Shown one piece after another: positions 1-7,653 of a DNA stretch of 50,746 nt. The stretch lies in NCBI RefSeq assembly GCF_001440405.1, contig NZ_LLXX01000239.1, positions 49,472 through 100,217 of the forward strand, read 5' to 3'. A model generated the notes under the pieces. It was not told the DNA's origin, did not search any database, and saw only the letters and a list, made by a program, of their open reading frames with translations. The translations under genes and the position numbers were made by a program. This stretch comes from Bradyrhizobium valentinum (GTDB lineage: Bacteria > Pseudomonadota > Alphaproteobacteria > Rhizobiales > Xanthobacteraceae). Numbering within the stretch: position 1 is the first letter of the stretch; every line of letters starts with the position of its first letter.

Positions 1-1
1 T

Positions 2-589
2 ATTCGTGGTCTCGACGATCATCCGGTCGTGCATGTGGCCTTCAGCGATGCAGTCGCTTACGCGAAATGGGCTGGCAAGGATTTGCCGACCGAAGCGGAA
101 TGGGAATTTGCAGCGCGCGGCGGGCTCGACGACACCGAATTTGCGTGGGGCGATGAATTCACGCCGGCCGGCCGCCACATGGCAAACACCTGGCAGGGAG
201 AATTCCCTCGCCAGAACGCCAATGCCGATGGCTTCGAACGTACCTCGCCGGTCACTGCATTCCCGCCGAATGGCTATGGACTTTACGACATGATCGGCAA
301 CGTCTGGGAATGGACTGACGACTGGTATTCGCCAAAGCATCAGGCGGATGCGGCGAAGGCCTGCTGCATTCCGAAGAACCCGCGCGGCGGGCGCGAGGAT
401 GGCAGCTACGACCCCCGAACGACCAACGTGAAGATTCCACAGAAGGTCATCAAAGGCGGCTCGCATTTGTGCGCGCCGAACTACTGCCGGCGATACCGGC
501 CGGCTGCGCGTCATGCGGAGCCGATCGATACTTCCACGAGTCATCTTGGCTTTCGGTGCATCAGGCGAGAAGCCTCTGATGCATCATAA
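2..589 (+). CDS. Formylglycine-generating enzyme (SUMF1/FGE family), 3' part
   Basis: This is the C-terminal part of a gene that begins before the window; the reading frame is open from base 2. FGE oxidises the signature cysteine of sulfatases to the catalytic C-alpha-formylglycine. The fragment shows family hallmarks in order: LPTEAEWEFAARGG, a central GYGLYDMIGNVWEWTDDWY block, then KGGSHLCAPNYCRRYRPAAR and a final LGFRCIR. The two cysteines of SHLC and NYC match the redox/copper-binding cysteine pair of true aerobic FGEs, so this is more than a generic SUMF1-domain protein. It ends 17 bp before a sulfatase gene and a second sulfatase follows, which strongly suggests they are its substrates. 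Whether it carries an export signal cannot be seen because the N-terminus is missing. Confidence 0.93.
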   Translation: MRGLDDHPVVHVAFSDAVAYAKWAGKDLPTEAEWEFAARGGLDDTEFAWGDEFTPAGRHMANTWQGEFPRQNANADGFERTSPVTAFPPNGYGLYDMIGNVWEWTDDWYSPKHQADAAKACCIPKNPRGGREDGSYDPRTTNVKIPQKVIKGGSHLCAPNYCRRYRPAARHAEPIDTSTSHLGFRCIRREASDAS

Positions 590-606
590 AACAGGAGAGC
601 GTACCA

Positions 607-2439
607 ATGTTGAGTTCCATATTGCCCGACAAGCCGCCCTTTACTGCAACGCCGCCACGCAAGACGTCCGGTTGGCACAAACGGTCCTGCGCCACGCTGC
701 TCAGCGCGTCGATGATGATGCCGCTGGTTGGGCTGGCCAGCACGCAGGCAGCCGCACAGCAGCCGGCTCGGCAACCGGTTCAGCAGCCGGCTCCGCAGCC
801 GGCTCAGCAGCCGGCCCAGAAACCCAATATCATTTTCATCATGGGCGATGACATCGGCTGGATGCAGCCGAGTATCTACCATCGCGGCCTGATGGTCGGC
901 GAAACACCGAACATCGATCGCATCGGGCAGGAAGGTGCGATGTTCACGGACTACGTGGCGATGCAGAGCTGCACCTCCGGCCGCAATGCCTTCTTCACCG
1001 GTATGTATCCGCTGCGCACCGGCATGATCCCGCCTCAACTCCCGGGCAGCCCGTCCTACTTGCGGCCCGGCACGCCAGCGCTCGCGAAGTTCCTGCTCGA
1101 TCTCGGGTACAACACCGGCGAATTCGGCAAGAACCATCTCGGCGACCACACCGATGCCCTGCCGACCGCGCACGGCTTCCAGGAATATTGGGGCTATCTC
1201 TACCACCTCGACGCAATGCAGGGGGTGAGCTTCCCCGACATCAACAAGACGCCGCTCCAGCAGACTGTTGCACCGCCTTGCAGGAACACGCCGATTCCCG
1301 GCATCCCGGAAGTGCCCGGTGCCGTGGATCCCAAGACCACGCTGTGCCTCACGCCCCCGCGCAATGTTCTGTCGTGCAAGTCCTCGGACGGCACGAGCAA
1401 GAACCAGATGTGCGCTGACGAGGGCCCGCTGACGCTGGATCGCTCGAAAACGGTGGACGAAGAGATCTCGACGAAGGTCATCGAGTTCCTCGACCGCAAC
1501 GACCCGAAGAAGACCAACAAGCCATTCTTCGTCTGGTACAACCCGGCGCGCATGCACGTCGTCACCGTGCTGCCGCCGAAGTACGAGGCCATGCTGGGCG
1601 AGCGCGGCGGCAAGGACTGGGGTACCAACGAAGCCGGCATGAAGCAGATGGACGACAACATCGGTCTCGTCCTCAAGAAACTGGACGATATGGGCCAGGC
1701 CAACAATACGATCGTTGTGTTCACCACCGACAACGGTGCCGAGGCGATCTCATTCCCGGACGGCGGCGTGACCCCGTTCAAGGGCCAGAAGGGCGAAGCC
1801 TGGGAAGGCGGCTACCGCGCGCCGATGGTAATCAAATGGCCGGGCGTCATCAAACCGGGCACGGTGCACAACCAGTTGTTCGCCGCTCTCGACTGGGTAC
1901 CCACGCTGACCGACATCGGCGGCGGGCCCAAGGGTGACGAACTGAAGCAGCAGATCGAGGCGGGCCGGTATCCCGGCATCGTCAAGACGACGTTGGACGG
2001 CGTCAACCAGCGTGACTTCCTGGAAGGCAAGTCGGCCAAATCGGCACGCGATTACTTCTTCTATTTCTCGGGTTCAACGCCGTCGGCGGTGCGCTACAAG
2101 AACTGGAAGATGTACTACACCATGTCGCAGCCCGGGCCGGCCGGCTGGATCATGCCGCTGATCCCCTTCCACTTCACCTTGGTCCAGAACATCAAGCGTG
2201 ATCCCTTCGAGCAGAACGTCGGCGTCGACCAGAAGTCGGCTATGAGCATGGGCGGTGCGCTGGGCGCCCCGGCGACCGCTTTCCAGTACGACTGGAACAT
2301 GCTGCCGATCGGCCAGCGGTTGTGGCTGGAGCACCTGCTGTCATACGAGAAGTATCCGCCGCTGCAGGCCCCTGAGTCCTACAACCTCTCTAGCATCCTG
2401 GAGCAGGTCAAGAACGGCAGCCGCCACGCCAGCGACTAG
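607..2439 (+). CDS. Exported sulfatase with CTSGR signature (FGE substrate)
   Basis: A 610-aa alkaline-phosphatase-superfamily sulfatase that should hydrolyse a sulfate ester; the substrate is unknown. The ATG at 607 follows AGGAGAG and lies 17 bp after the FGE stop. The N-terminus has a long basic region and a hydrophobic stretch ending ASTQAAA (about residues 27-50), a likely signal peptide. A Gln/Pro linker follows at 51-70, then the catalytic domain: GDD metal ligands at 80-82 and the signature SCTSGRNAFF with Cys122 as the presumed formylglycine precursor. TTDNG marks the second half of the metal site. The signature has Ser where CxPxR sulfatases have Pro. A loop of about 60 residues after the first third carries extra cysteines. 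It shares close similarity with the next sulfatase (GDD, TPNIDRI, GKNHLGD, TVDEE blocks), suggesting an old duplication. Confidence 0.92.
   Translation: MLSSILPDKPPFTATPPRKTSGWHKRSCATLLSASMMMPLVGLASTQAAAQQPARQPVQQPAPQPAQQPAQKPNIIFIMGDDIGWMQPSIYHRGLMVGETPNIDRIGQEGAMFTDYVAMQSCTSGRNAFFTGMYPLRTGMIPPQLPGSPSYLRPGTPALAKFLLDLGYNTGEFGKNHLGDHTDALPTAHGFQEYWGYLYHLDAMQGVSFPDINKTPLQQTVAPPCRNTPIPGIPEVPGAVDPKTTLCLTPPRNVLSCKSSDGTSKNQMCADEGPLTLDRSKTVDEEISTKVIEFLDRNDPKKTNKPFFVWYNPARMHVVTVLPPKYEAMLGERGGKDWGTNEAGMKQMDDNIGLVLKKLDDMGQANNTIVVFTTDNGAEAISFPDGGVTPFKGQKGEAWEGGYRAPMVIKWPGVIKPGTVHNQLFAALDWVPTLTDIGGGPKGDELKQQIEAGRYPGIVKTTLDGVNQRDFLEGKSAKSARDYFFYFSGSTPSAVRYKNWKMYYTMSQPGPAGWIMPLIPFHFTLVQNIKRDPFEQNVGVDQKSAMSMGGALGAPATAFQYDWNMLPIGQRLWLEHLLSYEKYPPLQAPESYNLSSILEQVKNGSRHASD
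757..816 (+). repeat. Five 12-bp tandem repeats encoding a Gln/Pro linker
   Basis: Five consecutive 12-bp units close to CAGCAGCCGGCT encode QQPA, RQPV, QQPA, PQPA and QQPA (residues 51-70) between the signal peptide and the catalytic domain of the first sulfatase. Because the unit is a multiple of three, gain or loss of copies would change linker length without a frameshift. Confidence 0.85.
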
Positions 2440-2467
2440 CTGCGCAAGGCAGGCGCAAGGTGACCAA

Positions 2468-2491
2468 GCGGACGCCCCACGGGGCGTCCGC
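2468..2491 (+). promoter_or_regulatory. Strong intercistronic hairpin between the sulfatase genes
   Basis: A perfect inverted repeat with 11-nt arms (GCGGACGCCCC / GGGGCGTCCGC) separated by 2 nt lies 28 bp after the first sulfatase stop. No T-run follows, so it is not a standard intrinsic terminator. It may stabilise the upstream mRNA or attenuate transcription into the second sulfatase, whose start lies 66 bp further on. Confidence 0.6.
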
Positions 2492-2557
2492 CCACACACA
2501 CGACAGGTAAGCGATAAATGCGCTGAATGTGCTGAGTGAATGGGGAGGTTACTTATC

Positions 2558-4156
2558 ATGAGTATCGTCAGGAACGCTTGTGTCGGTCTTCTCTCATCGC
2601 TCGCTGCCGCGACGGCGCTGGTCTCGCCGCTGTGTGCGCAGCAACAGCAAAAACCCAACATCCTCGTCATCATGGGCGATGACGTCGGCTACTGGAACAT
2701 TAGCGCCTACAATCGCGGCATGATGGGCTACCGCACGCCCAACATCGACCGCATCGCGAACGAAGGCGCAATCTTTACCGACTATTATGGACAGCAGTCC
2801 TGCACCGCAGGCCGTGCAGCGTTCATCACCGGCCAGAGTCCATTGCGGACTGGACTCTTGAAGGTGGGCCTGCCGGGAGCGAAGGAAGGCCTGTCGGGAC
2901 AGGATCCGACCATTGCCGATCTGCTCAAGCCGCAGGGCTATGCGACCGGGCAATTCGGCAAGAACCATCTCGGAGATCGCAACGAGTTCCTGCCTACCGT
3001 GCACGGCTTCGACGAGTTCTTCGGCAACCTCTATCATTTGAATGCCGAGGATGAACCGGAGCACCCGGACTATCCGAAAAATCCTGCATTCAGGGCGCAG
3101 TTTGGTCCGCGTGGCGTCATGAAATGCGTTGCGACCACTATCGATACTCCGGGCGACGATCCGCGCTTCGGCCCGTGGGGCAAACAGAAGTGCGAGGATA
3201 CCGGACCGCTCACCAAGAAGCGCATGGAGACAGTCGACGAGGAATTCCTCACCGCCTCAGTGGACTTCATCGACCGCGCGAATCGCGACAAGAAGCCTTT
3301 CTTTGTTTGGTTCAATTCGAGCCGCATGCACATCTGGACGCGTCTCAAGCCTGAGTCCCAGGGAAAAACCGGTCTTGGTATCTATCCTGACGGCATGGTG
3401 GAGCACGACGGGCAAGTCGGACAATTGCTGAAAAAGCTCGACGATCTCGGCATCGCCAACAACACGATCGTGATCTACACGACCGATAACGGTGCTGAAA
3501 CATTCTCCTGGCCCGACGGCGGCACAACGCCTTTCCGAGGCGAGAAAAACACCAACTGGGAGGGTGGCTATCGCGTCCCGGCGATGGTGCGCTGGCCCGG
3601 ACTGGTGCCGGCACGGACCGAAATCAACGACGTGTTTTCAGCGGAGGATTGGGCGACAACGCTGGTTGCGGCGGCGGGCGAGCCCGACGTCAAGGCAAAG
3701 CTGCTGGTGGGCTACGATGCCGGTGGCAAGAACTTCAAAGTCCACCTCGACGGCTACGACCAGCGCGACCTTCTCGCCCGCAAGGGCGCCAACAAGCGCC
3801 GCGAATTCTTCTACTGGACCGACGACGGCAATCTCGCCGGCCTTCGCTACGACCAATGGAAGGCGGTATTCATGGAACAGAAGGCCCATGGGTTCGACGT
3901 GTGGGCGCAGCCGATGATTCAACTTCGCTTGCCATCGCTGTTCAACCTCCGGTCCGATCCGTTCGAGCGAGCCCAGCACGAAGCCGGCGACTATGTCAGG
4001 TGGTTCGTCGAGCATGCATTTGTGCTCGTCCCGGCACAGGCGATCGTGGGGCAGCACCTCATGAGTTTCCAGCAGTTTCCGCCGCGGCAGCGGCCCGGCT
4101 CGTTCTCGGTCGAGCAGGCCATGGAGAAGCTAAGGAATCCACCGTCCAGCAATTGA
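2558..4156 (+). CDS. Exported sulfatase with CTAGR signature
   Basis: A 532-aa sulfatase paralogous to its upstream neighbour. I chose the ATG at 2558 because GGGGAGG (2542-2548) sits 9 bp upstream; the in-frame codon at 2540 would overlap that site. The start gives a clean Sec signal, MSIVRNACVG then a hydrophobic core ending SPLCA before QQQQ. The catalytic domain begins with PNILVIMGDD (Asp41, Asp42 metal ligands). The signature is SCTAGRAAFI, with Cys82 as the predicted formylglycine site, and TTDNG supplies later ligands. Ala replaces the Pro of the classical CxPxR signature. It is probably periplasmic and acts on the same or a related sulfate ester as the first sulfatase. The substrate cannot be read from sequence. 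Confidence 0.93.
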   Translation: MSIVRNACVGLLSSLAAATALVSPLCAQQQQKPNILVIMGDDVGYWNISAYNRGMMGYRTPNIDRIANEGAIFTDYYGQQSCTAGRAAFITGQSPLRTGLLKVGLPGAKEGLSGQDPTIADLLKPQGYATGQFGKNHLGDRNEFLPTVHGFDEFFGNLYHLNAEDEPEHPDYPKNPAFRAQFGPRGVMKCVATTIDTPGDDPRFGPWGKQKCEDTGPLTKKRMETVDEEFLTASVDFIDRANRDKKPFFVWFNSSRMHIWTRLKPESQGKTGLGIYPDGMVEHDGQVGQLLKKLDDLGIANNTIVIYTTDNGAETFSWPDGGTTPFRGEKNTNWEGGYRVPAMVRWPGLVPARTEINDVFSAEDWATTLVAAAGEPDVKAKLLVGYDAGGKNFKVHLDGYDQRDLLARKGANKRREFFYWTDDGNLAGLRYDQWKAVFMEQKAHGFDVWAQPMIQLRLPSLFNLRSDPFERAQHEAGDYVRWFVEHAFVLVPAQAIVGQHLMSFQQFPPRQRPGSFSVEQAMEKLRNPPSSN

Positions 4157-4206
4157 ATTCGACTTATTCCGATTGGAAGCGAGTAGCGAAATCCAAGGAG
4201 CCCATC

Positions 4207-4962
4207 ATGACTATCAAGAGTCGAACTGGCTGCATGATTATCGCCCTCCTGCTCTGCGGGACAGCGCCGGCGCTGGCCCAGACCACGCCTTCGACGCCGC
4301 AGCACGCGCCGCTGCAGAAGACGATCGGCCAAGCCAGGCCGGAGATTGTGCCGTCGCTCATCGTCATGAACGCCCGCGGCGCCAGCCTGCAGGGCGGAAA
4401 ATTGACACTCACCGGCGTGGCGCCCAACTCGATCGTTTTCGCGGACCGCCCGGTGCGGGCGGCAGGGCATTCGCTCACGACCCACCTGCTGGAGGAATGG
4501 TCGCCAAACAATGCCAGCGATGAGAGCTTTACCAAGGACCCGCCGAACGCCACCGTCTCGGTGTTCAGTACGGACGGCTCAAAAATCCGCGATGCCGTTG
4601 TGGTGCTAAAGACGGCGAAGCTCGAGGGCGACCGGCTGACCTTCGACGTGGATGTGCTCGAAGGTGATCTTTCCGGCGGCGACGGGCCGGCGGCGCTCTT
4701 CATCGACCGCTTCGGCTTCGGCGGCTTTCACGGTGGTGGCTTCCACGCGGGCGGCATGGGTGGCTTCCACGCGGCGGGCTTCCGCGGCGGCTACGCGCGG
4801 GTCGGGGGTCGTCCCTACGTCGCTCGTGGTGCCTGGTATCGCGGGGGCTACGGTGCTGCAGCAGTCGGTGCCGCCGCGGTGGGTGGAGCTGCGCTGGGTG
4901 CGGCGGCTGCAAATGCCGCCTATCCCTACTGCGGCTATTACCCTTATCCGCCGTGCTACTGA
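4207..4962 (+). CDS. Exported protein of unknown function with Gly/His-rich tail
   Basis: I do not recognise a named family. The ATG at 4207 follows AAGGAG (4195-4200). The 251-aa product starts with a clear signal peptide ending APALAQ. A folded-looking domain follows (about residues 40-165) with the blocks GGKLTLTGVAPNSIVFADRP and FTKDPPNATVSVF, rich in beta-strand pattern. The last third is low complexity: FGGFHGGGFHAGGMGGFH, an Ala/Gly run (AAAVGAAAVGGAALGAAA) that could span a membrane, and a C-terminal YPYCGYYPYPPCY. The repeated Gly-His units could bind metal, but that is a guess. It lies 50 bp after the second sulfatase and 85 bp before the HAD phosphatase, so it is probably co-transcribed and acts in the envelope. 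Confidence 0.8.
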   Translation: MTIKSRTGCMIIALLLCGTAPALAQTTPSTPQHAPLQKTIGQARPEIVPSLIVMNARGASLQGGKLTLTGVAPNSIVFADRPVRAAGHSLTTHLLEEWSPNNASDESFTKDPPNATVSVFSTDGSKIRDAVVVLKTAKLEGDRLTFDVDVLEGDLSGGDGPAALFIDRFGFGGFHGGGFHAGGMGGFHAAGFRGGYARVGGRPYVARGAWYRGGYGAAAVGAAAVGGAALGAAAANAAYPYCGYYPYPPCY

Positions 4963-5047
4963 GGACTGCACGAGCCATGCATACGCCTTTGCACGCAGCA
5001 TGATGATTGAAAACTGGCTCCGGGGAACGAACCTAAGGGGATCAACC

Positions 5048-6085
5048 ATGAAACCGATCGTGCGATTTCCGTTTATCGACCGCCGCGTCCTGCTCTCGTC
5101 GTTGGCGCTGCTTCCGATCCTGTCCGCCCCGCTTCGCTCTAGTTCGGCCGTGGCACAGGCGCAGCGCGATCCACTCCCGTCCTGGAACGACGGCGCGACG
5201 AAAGCCTCGATCCTCGATTTCGTCGCGCGGGTCACGACGCAAGGCGGGCCCTTCTTCGTCCCAGTGGAGCAACGCATCGCGACGTTCGACAATGACGGCA
5301 CGCTCTGGATCGAGCAGCCGATGTATATCCAATTGGCCTTCGCCCTCGACCGGGTCAAGGCGCTTGCGCCCATGCATCCGGAATGGAAGACCAAGCAGCC
5401 ATTCGCGGCGGTGCTGGACAACGACCTGAAGGGGCTTGCGGCGTCAGGCGAGAAAGGATTGGTCGAAATCATCGCGGTGACGCATGCCGGGATGACCACG
5501 GCGGAGTTTGAGAAGATCGTCACTGATTGGCTCGCGACCGCGCGCGACCACCGCTTCAAGCGGCCTTATACCGAACTGGTCTACCAGCCGATGCTGGAAT
5601 TGCTGGCTTGTCTGCGCGCCAATGGCTTCAAGACCTTCATCGCATCAGGCGGTGGTATCGAGTTCATGCGGCCCTGGACCGAGCGGATCTACGGAATACC
5701 TCCGGAGCAGGTCATCGGATCGTCGATCAAGACCCGATTCGAAATGAAAGACGGCGCGCCGACGCTTTTCCGGCTGCCCGAAATCAACTTCATCGACGAC
5801 AAGACGGGAAAGCCGATCGGCATCAACGAGCACATTGGCCGCCGTCCGATTGCGGCCTTCGGCAATTCCGACGGCGATCTCGAAATGCTGCAATGGGCGA
5901 CGCTCGGCGCCAGTGGCGCGCGGTTCGGCCTGATCGTCCACCACACCGATGCAGAGCGCGAATACGCCTACGACCGCCATTCGCATTTCGGCAAGCTCGA
6001 CGCAGCGCTGGACGCGGCAGCGGTTAACAAGTGGACCGTGGTCGACATGAAGAAGGACTGGAAGCGGATCTTTGCCTTCGAATAA
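5048..6085 (+). CDS. Exported HAD-superfamily phosphatase
   Basis: A 345-aa HAD hydrolase, probably a phosphomonoesterase related to phosphoserine phosphatases. Motif I is FDNDGTL (Asp81 nucleophile, Asp83), motif II is the Ser200 of IASGGG, and motif IV is GNSDGD (272-277). The helical cap lies between motifs I and II (about 90-175). The ATG at 5048 follows AAGGGG. The N-terminus DRRVLLSSLALLPILSA has a twin-arginine followed by a hydrophobic stretch, so export by Tat (or Sec) is likely. That is unusual for HAD enzymes, which are mostly cytoplasmic. Placed after two sulfatases, it may remove phosphate from the same substrate family. Confidence 0.85.
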   Translation: MKPIVRFPFIDRRVLLSSLALLPILSAPLRSSSAVAQAQRDPLPSWNDGATKASILDFVARVTTQGGPFFVPVEQRIATFDNDGTLWIEQPMYIQLAFALDRVKALAPMHPEWKTKQPFAAVLDNDLKGLAASGEKGLVEIIAVTHAGMTTAEFEKIVTDWLATARDHRFKRPYTELVYQPMLELLACLRANGFKTFIASGGGIEFMRPWTERIYGIPPEQVIGSSIKTRFEMKDGAPTLFRLPEINFIDDKTGKPIGINEHIGRRPIAAFGNSDGDLEMLQWATLGASGARFGLIVHHTDAEREYAYDRHSHFGKLDAALDAAAVNKWTVVDMKKDWKRIFAFE

Positions 6086-6342
6086 AGGGGCAATATAGCG
6101 ATTGATTGAACCTTGGCGCACAGGCCATTTCCGGCGGTGGAATCCCTGGTGCAGGGACTCCGCGCATATGCGCCTTCGCCGACGAAGGAATGTGTGTGCA
6201 CAACTCAACATCGAGGCGCAATGCACGCTAGATGGAATTCAGATTTGCCAGTTTTTGAGTAGCCTGTGGCCGCACAACCACAGACTTTAGACTTCGATTC
6301 TGATCTGCTCTGGTTGGTGTTGGCGCGTTTTGGGAGGTTAAG

Positions 6343-7395
6343 ATGAAAATCGCTTCCTCGAATATTTGCCGGATCGCATTTACCGCCGCAGCGGCGTTGG
6401 CGCTTCATTCTCAGGCAGCCCAGGCGGACGAGAACGGTGTGTCTCTTTGGCTTCCCGGGTTTTTCGGAAGCCTGGCTGCCGCCCCGGCGGTTCCGGGATG
6501 GTCGCTTGGCACGGTGGCCTATCACACCAGCGTGGACGCTTCCGGCAACGTTGCGGCAGCACGACAAATCTCGATAGGCCAGGTGCCGGTGACGGCAAAC
6601 GTCAATCTCAACGCCAATCTGGATGCCCGTGGCGATATGTTGTTTATTGCGCCAACCTACACCTTCCCGACGCCCGTGCTCGGCGGCCAGCTTGCTGTCG
6701 GCGTAATTGGTGTCGTCGGCAACCTTGACACCAGCATAGCCGGGACGCTGACCGCCCAGGTCGGTCCCATCGTCGCGACACGCAGTGGGTTCTTGTCGGA
6801 TTCGTTTACCGGCGTCGGCGATCTCTATCCGTTGGTGACGCTGAAATGGAATCAGGGCGTCCACAATTACATGGTCTACGGGTACGGCGACATCCCGGTC
6901 GGAGCCTACGACTCCAGACGCCTATCCAACATAGGCATCGGGCATGGCGGCATCGACTTCGGCGCGGGCTATACCTACCTCAACCCGACGACGGGAATCG
7001 AATTTTCCGGCGTCGGCGGCTTCACCTACAATTTCGAGAATCCATCCACGCAATATCAAAACGGCATCGACTTCCATTTTGACTGGGGCGCATCGCACTG
7101 GCTGTCCAAACAGCTCTTCGTCGGCATGGTCGGATATGCCTACCAGCAGGTCACTGACGATATTGGCGCAGCAGCATTCCTCAACGGATTCAAATCGCGC
7201 GTTTTCAGCGTTGGCCCCCAAATCGGCTACCTATTCCCAATTGGCGACAAGCAGGGATATCTCAATCTCAAGGGTTACAAGGAATTTGCCGCAGAAAATC
7301 GACCCGAGGGTTGGAACGTCTGGTTAACCTTCGCCATCTCGAATGCCGCGCCGACATCAACGGTGACGCCGACAAGGCATGCGATCACGAAGTAG
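6343..7395 (+). CDS. Outer-membrane channel-like protein (Phenol_MetA_deg type)
   Basis: A 350-aa predicted outer-membrane beta-barrel. GGGAGG precedes the ATG by 5 bp. After a signal peptide ending SQAAQA, the chain shows the pattern of the Phenol_MetA_deg / SphA-like family: an N-terminal ENGVSLWLPGFFGSLAA segment, IAPTYTFPTPVLGG, then alternating aromatic strands such as IDFGAGYTYLNPTTGIEFSG and FDWGASHWLSKQLFVGMVGY. Members are associated with uptake of hydrophobic or aromatic compounds. It is separated by 257 bp from the HAD gene and may have its own promoter, but it ends the same plus-strand run. I infer that it admits the substrate of the sulfatases; no substrate is shown. Confidence 0.8.
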   Translation: MKIASSNICRIAFTAAAALALHSQAAQADENGVSLWLPGFFGSLAAAPAVPGWSLGTVAYHTSVDASGNVAAARQISIGQVPVTANVNLNANLDARGDMLFIAPTYTFPTPVLGGQLAVGVIGVVGNLDTSIAGTLTAQVGPIVATRSGFLSDSFTGVGDLYPLVTLKWNQGVHNYMVYGYGDIPVGAYDSRRLSNIGIGHGGIDFGAGYTYLNPTTGIEFSGVGGFTYNFENPSTQYQNGIDFHFDWGASHWLSKQLFVGMVGYAYQQVTDDIGAAAFLNGFKSRVFSVGPQIGYLFPIGDKQGYLNLKGYKEFAAENRPEGWNVWLTFAISNAAPTSTVTPTRHAITK

Positions 7396-7489
7396 AGCCT
7401 TGAAACCGGTCGATGTAGCCTTGGGCCAGCTCCACACTCGGCGCGCAAAGCTGGTACCAACCTGTTTCAAAAAGCGGCCGTTCAAAAGA

Positions 7490-7529
7490 AACGACCCCAG
7501 CCTGGGGGCTGAGGTCCGCTGGGGTCGTT
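7490..7529. terminator. Bidirectional hairpin terminator between convergent genes
   Basis: Perfect 11-bp arms (AACGACCCCAG at 7490-7500 and CTGGGGTCGTT at 7519-7529) enclose an 18-nt loop between the convergent outer-membrane gene and the ABC operon. On the minus strand the hairpin is followed by a T-rich stretch (GTTTCTTTTG), so it should stop the ABC transcript best. Confidence 0.75.
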
Positions 7530-7653
7530 CTATGCCGGGCCGCGCCGATCCCCATGCCGTCCCGGCATGTGCGCAAACTAAAATCTGATTCCAGCCGCTG
7601 TCTGTAGGGAACCCGACGGTGACCTGATCTCAAAACGGTGCGGCCAGTACCCG

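Noticed and set aside
541..1557. A 338-codon minus-strand open frame over FGE and sulfatase 1.
   Set aside because: It is a shadow of the sulfatase gene with no recognisable domain and no ribosome site.
4720..4960. CRISPR-like or tandem DNA repeats in the Gly/His-rich part of the unknown exported protein.
   Set aside because: The similarity comes from repeated Gly-His and Ala codons within one open frame; spacing and sequence are irregular.
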